Source: DATBLE01 sp963841405 (GTDB lineage Bacteria; Actinomycetota; Thermoleophilia; Gaiellales; Gaiellaceae). From it: 64,000 bases of DNA. Position 1 is the stretch's first letter, and each line of letters starts with the position of its first letter. This document shows positions 40,233-49,361 of the stretch, in pieces. Under the pieces are notes generated by a model. The model worked only from the letters and a program-made list of their open reading frames with translations, was not told where the DNA came from and searched no databases. The position numbers and the translations under genes are program-made. Location of the stretch: assembly GCA_963841405.1 (NCBI GenBank), contig CAWJCM010000004.1, positions 243,384 through 307,383 of the forward strand, given 5' to 3'.

Positions 40233-41384
40233 TTGAGCGCGCTGTCGGCACGGGTCCCCGATCGTGAGCAGGTCGCCACCTGGCTGACCTGGCGGAAGTG
40301 GCCGGTGCTGCTGGTGATCGCGCTGATCGCGTTCACCCTCGCGTACGTCCTGTTCATCACCACGGTCGTGCCGTTCAACGGCGGCAGCTGGCGGACCACG
40401 ACCTTCGGCTCGGCCGTGCACGACCCGTCCTCGTTCCTGAAGATCGTGCTCGACTCGCTCACCTTCGCCTCCGCGCTGTTCATCGTCGCCAGCGGGTTCG
40501 CGCTCATCTTCGGGCTGATGCGCACCGTGAACATGGCCCACGGCGCGTTCTACCTCCTCGCCGGCTACATCGCCTACGAGATCCAGCAGACGATGACCGG
40601 CCAGGGGTTCTCGCTCGACGGCAGTGAGGTCAACACCTGGGAGTGGCTCGTTCCGCTGCTGGTTGCGGCGCCGTGCATCATGGTCGTCGGGCTCGTCGTC
40701 CAGCAGGCGTTCCTGCGCTGGACCCAGGGGCAGGAGCTCCGCCAGGCGCTGATCACGATCGCCGTCTCGGTGATCGTCGCCGACCAGATCATCGCCCACT
40801 TCCCGCGCACGGTCTCGCAAGGGCAGCGCTTCGGCGGCAACGCCGTAGACCTGACCTGGCCGGGCTGGACCGACCGGTTCGTCAACCTCCACGTCGGCGG
40901 TGTCCAGTACTCGCTGGCGCGCATCGTCGTGCTCGCGATCGGCGTGATGGTGGGCGTCGGGCTGTGGCTGTGGCTCTACCGGACGAAGACCGGGATGAAG
41001 ATCCGGGCGGGCGTCGACGACGAGCAGATGACCTCTGCACTGGGGATCAACATCCAGAAGACCTTCGCGATCACGTTCGCCGTCGGCTGCGGCCTCGCCG
41101 CGCTCGGCGCAGTCGTGTGGGCGTCGCAGTCGAACATCTCGTCCGGGCAGGACGGCCAGTGGCTGCTGAACTCGCTGGTCGTGGTGATCGTCGGCGGCAT
41201 GGGCTCGATCTTCGGCGCCGCCGCGGGCGCGCTCCTCTACGCGTTCGTCGCGAACTTCAGCGCCGCGTACCTGCCGACCACCGGCTCCGACTGCTGCACC
41301 CAGTACTCGACGATCGTCACCTTCGTCCTGATCGCGCTCGTGCTGTCGTTCCGGCCGCGGGGGATCTTCGGGAGGGAAGGGTGA
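40233..41384 (+). CDS. livH: Branched-chain amino-acid-type ABC transporter permease (LivH family)
   Basis: 383 residues, inner-membrane permease with about eight to nine helices. Family motifs: ASGFALIFGLMRTVNMAHGAFYLLA, RTKTGMKIRAGVDDEQMTSALGIN and the VVVIVGGMGSIFGAAAGALL loop. TTG 40233 is the only reasonable start, just after the predicted promoter. First gene of a transporter operon; permease 2 starts within its stop codon. The transported compound may be an amino acid, amide or other small organic acid. Confidence 0.92.
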   Translation: MSALSARVPDREQVATWLTWRKWPVLLVIALIAFTLAYVLFITTVVPFNGGSWRTTTFGSAVHDPSSFLKIVLDSLTFASALFIVASGFALIFGLMRTVNMAHGAFYLLAGYIAYEIQQTMTGQGFSLDGSEVNTWEWLVPLLVAAPCIMVVGLVVQQAFLRWTQGQELRQALITIAVSVIVADQIIAHFPRTVSQGQRFGGNAVDLTWPGWTDRFVNLHVGGVQYSLARIVVLAIGVMVGVGLWLWLYRTKTGMKIRAGVDDEQMTSALGINIQKTFAITFAVGCGLAALGAVVWASQSNISSGQDGQWLLNSLVVVIVGGMGSIFGAAAGALLYAFVANFSAAYLPTTGSDCCTQYSTIVTFVLIALVLSFRPRGIFGREG

Positions 41385-42469
41385 GCCCGTCCACCTGGAC
41401 CCGGCAGCAGCAGGTCGAGCGCACGATCGCGGCGCTGGCCCTGATCGCCGTCATCGTCTGGCCGGCGGCCGGCTTCAGCCCCTACTGGGCGCACCAGATC
41501 CTGATCGAGACCTTCCTGTTCGGGATCGCGGCCTCCAGCCTGATCTTCCTGTCCGCGTACGGAGGCATGGTCTCGCTCGCCCAGACCGCGCTGTTCGGGA
41601 TCGCGGGCATCATCCTCGGCAACATCGCCACGCAGGGCGGTCCGGGCGGGACCTCGAAGGGCCTCCATCTCGGCTGGGACCCGACGCTCGCGCTCGTGAT
41701 CGCCATCGTCGGCACGACGATGATCGGGGTGATCGGCGGCGCGGTCGCCTCCCGCAGCACGGGCATCTACTTCCTGATGATCACCCTGACCTACTCGGTG
41801 ATCGCCACCTACACGCTCGGACAGGTGACGAAGATCTCGGGCTTCTCGGGGATCGGCGGGATCAACCGCTACACGCCGGGCTGGATCGGCAGTCTGCTCG
41901 CGCACCCGAACCGGCTGTACTACATCGCGCTCGGCACGGCGATCGTCGTCTACGCCCTGATCCGATTCGTGGTTCGCACGCCCTTCGGGATCAGCCTCCA
42001 GGGGGTGCGCGACGAGCCCGTCCGGATGGGCTCGCTCGGCTATGCCGTCCCGCTGCACCGGACACTCGCGTTCGGGTTCGCGGCGTTCATCGCCGCACTC
42101 GCCGGCGTCCTCTACGCCTGGTGGGCCGGTCAGGTCTCCCCGGGCGACGTCGACCTCCCGCAGACGATCAGCCTGTTGATCATGGCCGTGATCGGGGGCC
42201 TGGTGCGGATCGAGGGCGCGTGGGTCGGTGCATTCGCGTTCATCCTGATGCAGAACTACATCACGTCGGCCACCCGCGTACCCCTGCTCGGCTTCGGGGG
42301 AACGCTCTTCGGCGGGAGCTTCAACACGGTGATCGGAATTATCTTTTTGGCGATTGTCGTCGTCTCACCTGATGGGCTCATGGGCCTGTGGGGTCGTCTC
42401 TTCCAGACGAGGCGGCGATCGAGCGGCGGCGAATCGGCGCCGGCGCCTGCGGCCGAGCCCGCAAAATGA
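41381..42469 (+). CDS. livM: Branched-chain amino-acid-type ABC transporter permease (LivM family)
   Basis: 362 residues with multiple helices from GTG 41381 (GTGA overlap with livH). Motifs: SAYGGMVSLAQTALFGIAG, STGIYFLMITLTYSVI, FGISLQGVRDEPVRMGSLGY and the MAVIGGLVRIEGAWVGAFAF loop. A hydrophilic Pro/Ala-rich tail follows the last helix. Forms the channel with LivH. Confidence 0.93.
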   Translation: MSPSTWTRQQQVERTIAALALIAVIVWPAAGFSPYWAHQILIETFLFGIAASSLIFLSAYGGMVSLAQTALFGIAGIILGNIATQGGPGGTSKGLHLGWDPTLALVIAIVGTTMIGVIGGAVASRSTGIYFLMITLTYSVIATYTLGQVTKISGFSGIGGINRYTPGWIGSLLAHPNRLYYIALGTAIVVYALIRFVVRTPFGISLQGVRDEPVRMGSLGYAVPLHRTLAFGFAAFIAALAGVLYAWWAGQVSPGDVDLPQTISLLIMAVIGGLVRIEGAWVGAFAFILMQNYITSATRVPLLGFGGTLFGGSFNTVIGIIFLAIVVVSPDGLMGLWGRLFQTRRRSSGGESAPAPAAEPAK

Positions 42470-42506
42470 CCAGCCATCTACCGACCCAGTTGAAAGTTGA
42501 GTTACC

Positions 42507-42529
42507 GGTGCGCGAGAATCGCGCGCACC
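42507..42529 (+). promoter_or_regulatory. Stem-loop between livM and the binding-protein gene
   Basis: GGTGCGCG / CGCGCACC (42507-42514, 42522-42529) with a 7-nt loop, not followed by a U tract. Hairpins at this place commonly stabilise or segment transporter mRNAs and let the binding protein be made in excess. A GGAGGAGGG ribosome-binding site follows. Confidence 0.5.
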
Positions 42530-42561
42530 TTCGAGTCACGAGAGGGAGGAGGGCACTACCA

Positions 42562-43962
42562 GTGAGGAGACACATGCTGCGAAGCTGGAAGGCGGCCGCG
42601 GTTCTGACCGTCGCCGTGGCCGCAGTCGCGGTCTGGGCGGCGACGTCGCTCGCCGCGTCCCACGCCAGGCCCGTCAGGGTCGCGATCATGACCGACTGCA
42701 AGGGCGCCTTCGCATTCGGCTACGACTACGACATCGGCGGGGCGCAGGGCGCGTTCGCGAAGTTCGCGGGCGGCAAGACCAAGAGCCATGCCAAGCCGTC
42801 GGCGGGCATGACCGGGATCAAGGCCGGTAGCACGCCGATCCAGATCGTCGGCTACGGCTGTGGCAACGACACCGTTCCGGTGGCCATCAGCGAGACCAAG
42901 CGCCTGATGGAGAAGCTGAAGGCGGACGTCATGCTCGGCCCGCTGTCCGGCGACGAGGCGGTCTCGATCGCAAACTATGCGAAGTCGCATCCGACCAAGA
43001 CGTTCATCATCGGCACCGCCGGGTCTCAGGATCCGACGATGCAGATCGCGCCGAAGAACATGTTCCGCTACCACGGCGACGGCGCCCAGTGGAACGCCGG
43101 GATCGGCGAGATCGCCTACAAGAAGCTCGGCTGGAAGAAGGCCGCGATCATCATGGACGACTACAGCTTCGGCTGGACGTCCGCGGCCGGCATGATCGCC
43201 GACTTCTGCGCGGTCGGCGGCAACATGGTCAAGCGGGTGTTCCCGCCGCTGAACACGACCGACTACGCACCGTTCGTCCGGCAGTTGCCCCCGCCGAACC
43301 AGGTGGACGGGTACTTCTCGGCGGTCGGCGGTACGGGCACCGCGGCGCTGCTGAAGGCGTTCGAGCAGGCGTACGGCAAGCTGAACCCGAGCCAGTGGAT
43401 CGGCAACCTGTTCTTCGGCTTCCTCGGCGCCGACAAGGTCGTCGCCCCGAAGCTCGTCGGCTCGTACGTCGGCGGGTTCGGCAACGCACCTGGTGTCCAC
43501 ACGCCGAGGATGGACGCGTACCGCGCGTTCATGAACAAGCTGTATCCGAAGCTGCCGGCCGACGACGGCTTCGTCTACAACTACTACATGGCCGCGAATG
43601 CCCTGATCCAGGGCCTGAAGAAGTCGGGTGGAGCCCTCGGAGCGAAGCTCGACGCGGCGATGCCGCGGGCGATCCAGGGCCCGTTCCAGATCTCGAACAA
43701 CGGGTTCGTGCACCTCGACTCCCGCCGCCAGGCGATCCAGGACCAGTACCAGCTGCAGCTCGTCAAGAACGCCGACGGGTCGGTCGGTCCCCAGGTCGTC
43801 GCATACGTGCCGACGGTCGACCAGTCGTTCGGCGGCCTCTTCTCGCCGTCGAGCCCGCCGCCGGGGCGGACACAGCCCCCGTGCAAGAAGGTGACGACGC
43901 CTTGGCAGGGCAAGATCAAGGTGGTCACGAACGGCAAGATCACGAACCAGGTGATCAAGTAG
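42562..43962 (+). CDS. livK: ABC transporter substrate-binding protein (LivK type)
   Basis: About 466 residues from GTG 42562 behind GGAGGAGGG; ATG 42574 is an alternative. Sec signal peptide (MLRSWKAAAVLTVAVAAVAV ... SLAASHA). The mature protein begins RPVRVAIMTDCKGAFAFGYD, then VMLGPLSGDEAVSIANYAKS, FIIGTAGSQDPTMQIAPKN and VDGYFSAVGGTGTAALLKAF: the type-1 periplasmic fold. Paired Cys (DCKG, YGCGND) may form a disulfide. It binds the solute for the LivHMGF transporter; the ligand is unknown. The C-terminal part has a Pro-rich segment with PPCKK. Confidence 0.92.
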   Translation: MRRHMLRSWKAAAVLTVAVAAVAVWAATSLAASHARPVRVAIMTDCKGAFAFGYDYDIGGAQGAFAKFAGGKTKSHAKPSAGMTGIKAGSTPIQIVGYGCGNDTVPVAISETKRLMEKLKADVMLGPLSGDEAVSIANYAKSHPTKTFIIGTAGSQDPTMQIAPKNMFRYHGDGAQWNAGIGEIAYKKLGWKKAAIIMDDYSFGWTSAAGMIADFCAVGGNMVKRVFPPLNTTDYAPFVRQLPPPNQVDGYFSAVGGTGTAALLKAFEQAYGKLNPSQWIGNLFFGFLGADKVVAPKLVGSYVGGFGNAPGVHTPRMDAYRAFMNKLYPKLPADDGFVYNYYMAANALIQGLKKSGGALGAKLDAAMPRAIQGPFQISNNGFVHLDSRRQAIQDQYQLQLVKNADGSVGPQVVAYVPTVDQSFGGLFSPSSPPPGRTQPPCKKVTTPWQGKIKVVTNGKITNQVIK

Positions 43963-43966
43963 GGGC

Positions 43967-44746
43967 TTGAGCGAAGCACCGGCAGCCGAACACGCCGAGC
44001 CGACCCTCCGCTTGCGGGGGGTCGGCCGGCGGTTCGGCGGCCTCCACGCACTGAGCGAGGTCGATCTCGACATCGCCCCCGGCGAGCGTCGGGCGATCCT
44101 CGGGCCGAACGGCGCCGGGAAGACCACACTGTTCAACGTCATCTGCGGTGACTTCCCGCCGACGGCCGGGACGGTGGAGCTGTTCGGCCGGGACGTGACG
44201 CAGCTGCCTGCTCGTGCCCGGGCGGGCATGGGGCTCGCCCGCACCTACCAGCAGTCGCGGCTCTTCGCCGGTATGACGGTCGAGGACAACATCTACCTCT
44301 CGGTACTCGGCGTCGAAGGGGGCCATCTGCGGCCCGTGGTCACACGCAAGGACGCCGAGTATCGCGATCGTGCCCACCGGGCAGCCCGCCGCGCCGCGAT
44401 CGACCACAGGCTCTCCGACCTCTGCGGGCCGCTGTCGCACGGCGAGCACCGCCAGGTCGCCCTCGCGGTCACGCTCGCTGCGGAGCCGCGGATGCTGATG
44501 CTCGACGAGCCCTGCTCCGGGCTCTCGCGCGGTGAGCGGCAGCTCCTCACTGACCTCCTCCTCGCCCTGGGGCGCGAGCTCACACTGGTCGTGATCGAGC
44601 ACGACATGGACGTCGCGCTCCGCGTCGCCGAGCGGGTGACGATGATGCACGACGGGCGCGTGATCGTCGAGGGGACGCCCGACGAGATCCGCGCCAACGC
44701 GCTCGTCCACGACCTCTACCTGGGACGAGGCCACCACAATGAGTGA
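43967..44746 (+). CDS. livG: ABC transporter ATP-binding protein (LivG family)
   Basis: 259 residues from TTG 43967. Walker A LGPNGAGKTTLFN, Q-loop region ARTYQQSRLF, signature LSHGEHRQVALA (a variant of LSGGQ), Walker B LMLDEPCSG and the switch His in VIEHDMDVA. The C-terminal ...GTPDEIRANALVHDLYLG is the LivG-specific tail. Energises the transporter with LivF. Overlaps livF by 8 nt. Confidence 0.92.
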   Translation: MSEAPAAEHAEPTLRLRGVGRRFGGLHALSEVDLDIAPGERRAILGPNGAGKTTLFNVICGDFPPTAGTVELFGRDVTQLPARARAGMGLARTYQQSRLFAGMTVEDNIYLSVLGVEGGHLRPVVTRKDAEYRDRAHRAARRAAIDHRLSDLCGPLSHGEHRQVALAVTLAAEPRMLMLDEPCSGLSRGERQLLTDLLLALGRELTLVVIEHDMDVALRVAERVTMMHDGRVIVEGTPDEIRANALVHDLYLGRGHHNE

Positions 44747-45470
44747 TGCCGCCCTGTTGACGGTCGAGGGCCTGAACGCGCACTACGGGAGCGCGCACGT
44801 GCTCCAGAACGTCTCGTTCGAGCTCGGCGAGCAGGCGGTCTCCATCGTCGGGCGGAACGGGATGGGAAAGACGACGCTGTGCGCGGCGCTCATGGGGATC
44901 CATCCGCCCCGCGTGAGCGGATCGGCGCGCTTCCAGGGCAGGGAGCTGATCGGGCTGGGCTCGCACAAGATCGCCAACCTGGGCATCGGCTACGTGCCGC
45001 AGGGTCGCAGGCTGTTCCCGTCGCTGTCGGTCGACGAGCACCTCCGGATGTCCGCGCGCGGAAACGGCGGGCGCCGCTGGACCGTCTCTCGCGTCTACGA
45101 GCTCTTCCCGCGCCTCGCCGAGCGCAAGCGAAACGGCGGCGCCCAGCTGTCGGGCGGAGAGCAGCAGATGCTGGCGATCGGGCGCGCCCTGGTCACGAAC
45201 CCCCAGCTCCTGATCATGGACGAGCCGTCCGAAGGGCTGGCGCCGACCATCATCGAGATGCTGATCGACACCTTCAGGAAGCTCGAGGAGGAAGGGCTGA
45301 GAATCCTCCTGATCGAGCAGAACCTCGGCATGGCGACCGCCATCGCCGAGCGGCAGCTGGTGATGATGGGCGGAGAGATCGCCGCCGAGACAACCGCGAA
45401 GGAGCTCGGGAGCGACCCGGAGCTCCAGCGCCGCTACCTCGGCGTCGAGCCGGTCCAGCACGTCGCTTGA
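44739..45470 (+). CDS. livF: ABC transporter ATP-binding protein (LivF family)
   Basis: 243 residues. Walker A VGRNGMGKTTLC, GIGYVPQGRRLFPSLSVDEH typical of LivF, signature QLSGGEQQMLAIGRAL, Walker B LIMDEPSEGLAP and the IEQNLGMA switch. Ends at LGVEPVQHVA, where the stop overlaps the TTG of the lipoprotein gene (TTGA). Confidence 0.95.
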   Translation: MSDAALLTVEGLNAHYGSAHVLQNVSFELGEQAVSIVGRNGMGKTTLCAALMGIHPPRVSGSARFQGRELIGLGSHKIANLGIGYVPQGRRLFPSLSVDEHLRMSARGNGGRRWTVSRVYELFPRLAERKRNGGAQLSGGEQQMLAIGRALVTNPQLLIMDEPSEGLAPTIIEMLIDTFRKLEEEGLRILLIEQNLGMATAIAERQLVMMGGEIAAETTAKELGSDPELQRRYLGVEPVQHVA

Positions 45471-46363
45471 CCGGAACGGTCAACCGCCGAGGATTTCTGC
45501 CGCTGCTCGCGGTTGCGGTGCTCCTCTCATCCTGCGGCACCTCGACACCCAGGGGGGCCCCGGCGATGGTGTTCGTCAGCGTCAAGGACGGCGACTACGC
45601 GATCTTCGGTGCGGACGCCGACGGCAAGCACGCCCGCCGGCTGACGAAGGAGAAGGGCGATCCGTCGTCGCCGGCCGGCCTGTTCTTCCAGCTGCAGCCT
45701 GCCTGGTCGCCCGACGCCGAGAAGATCGCCTTCTCGAGCGCACGCGACGGCGTCGCGCACATCTTCGTGATGAACGCCGACGGGACCGGAACGACGCGGC
45801 TGACGAACACCGCGAAGGGCGACGAGCACCCCTCGTGGTCGGCGGACGCCAGGCGGATCGTCTTCTCCCGGGAGGGCGCGCTCTTCGAGGCTCCATCGGG
45901 TGGCGGAAAGGCCCACCGGATCGGCCGCGGGTTCGGGAGCGCCGAGGATCCTGCCTACTCCCCGAACGGGAAGCTGATCGCCTTCGACTACCGAATGCCA
46001 GGCTTCCAGAATCGCGAGATCTACGTGATGAACGCCGACGGCACCGGCATTCGGGCGATCACGCATCTCGGTGGGACGAGCGGCCTGCCCGCCTGGTCGC
46101 CCGACGGCAAGACGCTGGCCTTCCAGAGCAACGCCCACCTCGGCCACTACGAGATCTTCACCGTCGCCCTCGACAGCAAGCACGTGCGGCGAGTGACGGC
46201 AGCGAACGTCGATGTGATCCAGCCGGCGTTCACCCCCGACGGCAAGGTCGGCTTCTCACGCGACGGGGCGATCTGGGTCGACGATGGGACGAGTCAGACG
46301 CAGCTGACCTCGGGGAAGAACGTCGACTCGAGTCCGGTCTGGCGGCCCGGCCGGCCACAGTAG
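45467..46363 (+). CDS. TolB-like WD40/PD40 beta-propeller lipoprotein
   Basis: 298 residues from TTG 45467. N-terminus RRGFLPLLAVAVLLSSCGTS has a signal peptide with an LSSC lipobox, so it is a surface lipoprotein. About six PD40 repeats follow (QPAWSPDAEKIAFSSARDG, HIFVMNADGTGTTRLT, LPAWSPDGKTLAFQSN). Its coupling to the transporter suggests an extracytoplasmic accessory to uptake, but the function is unknown. Confidence 0.82.
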   Translation: MTGTVNRRGFLPLLAVAVLLSSCGTSTPRGAPAMVFVSVKDGDYAIFGADADGKHARRLTKEKGDPSSPAGLFFQLQPAWSPDAEKIAFSSARDGVAHIFVMNADGTGTTRLTNTAKGDEHPSWSADARRIVFSREGALFEAPSGGGKAHRIGRGFGSAEDPAYSPNGKLIAFDYRMPGFQNREIYVMNADGTGIRAITHLGGTSGLPAWSPDGKTLAFQSNAHLGHYEIFTVALDSKHVRRVTAANVDVIQPAFTPDGKVGFSRDGAIWVDDGTSQTQLTSGKNVDSSPVWRPGRPQ

Positions 46364-46375
46364 GATCGACAGGGC

Positions 46376-47587
46376 ATGACGACGGTCGTTCTCCTTGGCA
46401 CGCTCGACACGAAAGGCAGGGAGTTCGACTACCTGCGCGCGCGACTGCGCGAGCAGGGCGTGGACGTGGTGATGGTCGACGCCGGGATCTTCGAACCGCT
46501 CGCCGAGGCCGATGTCACGCAGGACGAGGTCGCGGCCGCAGCCGGCGCCGGCATCCCGGCGCTTCGGGACGCCGGCGACCGCGGCGCGGCGGTCGAGGCG
46601 ATGTGCCGCGGGGCGGCGGCGGTCGCCGCCCGGTTGCACGAGGACGGGCAGCTCGACGGGATCCTCTCGGTAGGCGGCTCCGGCAATTCGTCCATCGGCG
46701 CAGCCGCGATGCGCGCTCTGCCGGTGGGCGTCCCGAAGTTGATCGTCTCGACGGTCGCCTCCGGCGACACGCGGCCCTACGTCGGCGCAAGCGACGTCTC
46801 GATGACGTACTCGGTCGTCGACATCTCCGGTCTGAACCGGATCTCGGAGCGGATCCTCTCCAACGCGGCGGGCGCGATCGCCGGGATGGCCAGGGTGCGT
46901 GTGCCCGAGAGCGGTGGAGGGCGGCCGCTGATCGCGGCGACGATGTTCGGCGTGACCACGCCCGCCGTCACGCGGGCACGCGAACGGCTCGAAGAGCTCG
47001 GCTACGAGGTGCTCGTCTTCCACGCCACCGGCACGGGCGGCCAGTCGATGGAGGCGCTGGCTCGCGGCGGCTTCCTCGCCGGCGTGCTCGACCTGACGAC
47101 GACGGAGCTCGCGGACGAGCTCGTCGGAGGCGTGCTGTCGGCCGGCCCCGACCGGCTGGAGACGGCAGGCGAGCTCGGGTTGCCGCAGGTGGTCTCGCTC
47201 GGGGCGCTCGACATGGTCAACTTTGGCCCGCGCGAGACGCTGCCGCCGCAGTTCGAGGGCCGCAACGTCTACGTCCACAACCCGACGGTCACGCTGATGC
47301 GCACCACGCCCGAGGAGTGCGCCGAGCTCGGCCGGCAGATCGCGCGGAAGCTCTCCGCGGCCAAAGGGCCGACGGCGCTGTTCGTCCCGCTGAAGGGCGT
47401 CTCGATGATCGCGACCGAGGGCGGCCCGTTCCACGACCCGGACGCCGACGAGGCGCTGTTCACGGCGCTGCGCGAAAAGCTGGGTCCGAACGTCGAGGTG
47501 TTCGAGCTCGACCTCGACGTGAACGATCCCGCCTTCGCCGACGCGATGGCGAACCGGCTTCACGAGTTGGTCCGTGACCAGGGCTGA
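46376..47587 (+). CDS. Tm-1-like ATP-binding (UPF0261) protein
   Basis: 403 residues with the Tm-1-like N-terminal fold: VVLLGTLDTKGREFDYLR, LSVGGSGNSSIGAAAMRALP, KLIVSTVASGDTRPYVGASD and TMFGVTTPAVTRARERLEE, then VFHATGTGGQSMEALARGGF. In plants the same domain is fused to a TIM-barrel partner; here the partner is the next gene, overlapping by 14 nt. Enzymatic role undefined. Its place behind an ABC importer suggests catabolism of the imported compound. Confidence 0.92.
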   Translation: MTTVVLLGTLDTKGREFDYLRARLREQGVDVVMVDAGIFEPLAEADVTQDEVAAAAGAGIPALRDAGDRGAAVEAMCRGAAAVAARLHEDGQLDGILSVGGSGNSSIGAAAMRALPVGVPKLIVSTVASGDTRPYVGASDVSMTYSVVDISGLNRISERILSNAAGAIAGMARVRVPESGGGRPLIAATMFGVTTPAVTRARERLEELGYEVLVFHATGTGGQSMEALARGGFLAGVLDLTTTELADELVGGVLSAGPDRLETAGELGLPQVVSLGALDMVNFGPRETLPPQFEGRNVYVHNPTVTLMRTTPEECAELGRQIARKLSAAKGPTALFVPLKGVSMIATEGGPFHDPDADEALFTALREKLGPNVEVFELDLDVNDPAFADAMANRLHELVRDQG

Positions 47588-48407
47588 GGCGCTCGCGCGC
47601 CTGCGGGCGCAGATCGACGCCGGCAGGCCGATCATCGGCGCCGGCGCGGGCACGGGGCTGTCGGCCAAGTGCGCCGAGGCCGGCGGCTGCGACCTGATCA
47701 TCATCTACAACTCCGGCCGCTACCGGATGGCCGGCCGCGGCTCCCTCGCCGGCCTGATGCCCTACGGCGACGCGAACGCGATCGTGGTCGAGATGGCCGC
47801 CGAGGTGCTGCCGGTGGTCAAGGAGACGCCCGTGCTCGCCGGCGTCTGCGGCACCGACCCCTTCCGGCTGATGCCCGTCTTCCTCGATGAGCTGAAGCGG
47901 ATCGGATTCTCCGGCGTCCAGAACTTCCCCACCGTCGGCCTGATCGACGGCAACCACCGGATCGGCCTCGAGGAGACGGGGATGGGCTACGGAGTCGAGG
48001 TGGAGATGATCCGCGCCGCGCACGAGGCCGACCTGCTGACCGCGCCGTACGTGTTCACGCCCGATGAGGCGGTGGCGATGACGGAGGCGGGTGCGGACGT
48101 GCTCGTCCCGCACATGGGCCTGACCACCGGCGGCGCGATCGGGGCGACGACGGCGAAGACGCTGGACGAGTCGGTCGAGCTGGTTCAGGCGATGCGCGAC
48201 GCGGCGGTCGCCATCAGTGAGGACGTGATCGTGCTCTGCCACGGCGGGCCGATCGCCGAGCCGGACGACGCCGCCTTCGTGCTCGCGCGGACGACCGGCG
48301 TGGTGGGCTTCTTCGGTGCCTCCAGCATGGAGCGGCTGCCGACCGAGAAGGCGATGACGGAGAACATGCGGCGGTTCAAGGCAATCTCGACGGGAGGAGC
48401 GGCGTGA
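47574..48407 (+). CDS. PEP-hydrolase-family TIM-barrel protein (Tm-1 C-terminal domain)
   Basis: 277 residues from GTG 47574. Characteristic stretches: PIIGAGAGTGLSAKCAEAGG, LIIIYNSGRYRMAGRGSL, GVCGTDPFRLM, VQNFPTVGLIDG and PHMGLTTGGAIGA, ending in FFGASSMERLPTEKA. The family is annotated as phosphoenolpyruvate hydrolase-like and resembles isocitrate-lyase-type barrels. It pairs with the Tm-1-like protein, and the two may act as one complex. Confidence 0.92.
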   Translation: MTRAEALARLRAQIDAGRPIIGAGAGTGLSAKCAEAGGCDLIIIYNSGRYRMAGRGSLAGLMPYGDANAIVVEMAAEVLPVVKETPVLAGVCGTDPFRLMPVFLDELKRIGFSGVQNFPTVGLIDGNHRIGLEETGMGYGVEVEMIRAAHEADLLTAPYVFTPDEAVAMTEAGADVLVPHMGLTTGGAIGATTAKTLDESVELVQAMRDAAVAISEDVIVLCHGGPIAEPDDAAFVLARTTGVVGFFGASSMERLPTEKAMTENMRRFKAISTGGAA

Positions 48408-48799
48408 GCAAGTTCGTGATGCAGGACGAGGTGCCGACCGAAGGCTTCGAATGGGGGAGCGCGGGCATGCGTTGCGCTCCGCCGGGGACGGGCTGCGACA
48501 CGTTCGTGGTCATGGACGTCCGGCTCGACCCGGGGTTCTTCCACGCCTTCCACAAGCACCCCGAGCAGGACGAGATGATCGTCGTCAAGAAGGGGATCGC
48601 CACGCAGTACCTCGAGCAGGAGAGCCGCCGGCTGAACGTCGGCGACTCGGTCTACATCGACAGGGACGTCGTCCACGCGACCTACAACGACGGCGACGAG
48701 CCGGTCGAGTTGCAGGTGATCCTGGCGCCGCCGGTCACGGACGGCGGCTACGTCGCGATCGACGTCTCCTCCGAGGAGCCCTGGGCCTCCGTGCGCTAG
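48404..48799 (+). CDS. Cupin-domain protein, end of transporter/Tm-1 operon
   Basis: 131 residues from GTG 48404 (GTGA overlap). Cupin motif 1 is HAFHKHPEQDEMIVVKKGIA and motif 2 is YIDRDVVHATYNDGDEP, with His and Glu metal ligands. Last gene of the livHMKGF-lipoprotein-Tm-1-PEP hydrolase operon. May process or sense the imported compound. Confidence 0.87.
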   Translation: MSKFVMQDEVPTEGFEWGSAGMRCAPPGTGCDTFVVMDVRLDPGFFHAFHKHPEQDEMIVVKKGIATQYLEQESRRLNVGDSVYIDRDVVHATYNDGDEPVELQVILAPPVTDGGYVAIDVSSEEPWASVR

Positions 48800-48844
48800 T
48801 CGCAGCCTGACGTTCTGATACGTCGGTCTATCAATGCCGACGGT

Positions 48845-49352
48845 ATGTCAGTGGCCGCGATGCGGCTCGGGCGGCAGAGCGCCGGGAGCAGACCCGCGCC
48901 GACCTGCTGGCCGCCGCCCGCCGGGCCTTCCTCCGCGACGGCTTCCACGCCGGGTCACTCGACGCCATCGCCGAGGACGCGGGCTACACGAAGGGCGCGC
49001 CCCGCCCGCGACGGCAGCCGGCCGTTCCGGATCGAGCGGGTCGACGGACGCAACGACGACCTGCTGCGGCTGCCGAAGCCGGGGGCGGGGAGGCCCTCGT
49101 CCTCCCGTACCGGCTGCGCGCACCGCTCCTGGGCCTGCCCGAGGTCGTCCAGCACCAGGTCGGTCGTGGGAGCCGAAGCCGCTGGCGGTTCGCATCGTGC
49201 TGCGGCCGGACGCGTCGGTAGAGATGGTCCGGGTCGTCACCTCCGGGATGGGGAGGGCGGTCGAGGCCGCCGGCGCGATCCCGCCCGTCGAGCGCGAGCC
49301 CGGCTCGATGAAAATAAAGGTGGTCAAGACCGTGCGGGAGGCCGCGACGTAG
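48845..49352 (+). pseudogene. Decayed TetR-family regulator
   Basis: One frame reads AERREQTRADLLAAARRAFL then RDGFHAGSLDAIAEDAGYTK, the helix-turn-helix start of a TetR regulator, but no start codon is in that frame. The likely start (GTG 48851 or ATG 48845) is in another frame, and after YTKGA the sequence no longer fits the family. A third frame carries the end (...VEREPGSMKIKVVKTVREAA). At least two frameshifts or deletions are needed to explain this. An imperfect dyad (ATACGTCGG ... CCGACGGTAT, ~48817-48846) upstream could be its old operator. Confidence 0.55.
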
Positions 49353-49361
49353 GATGCCCGC

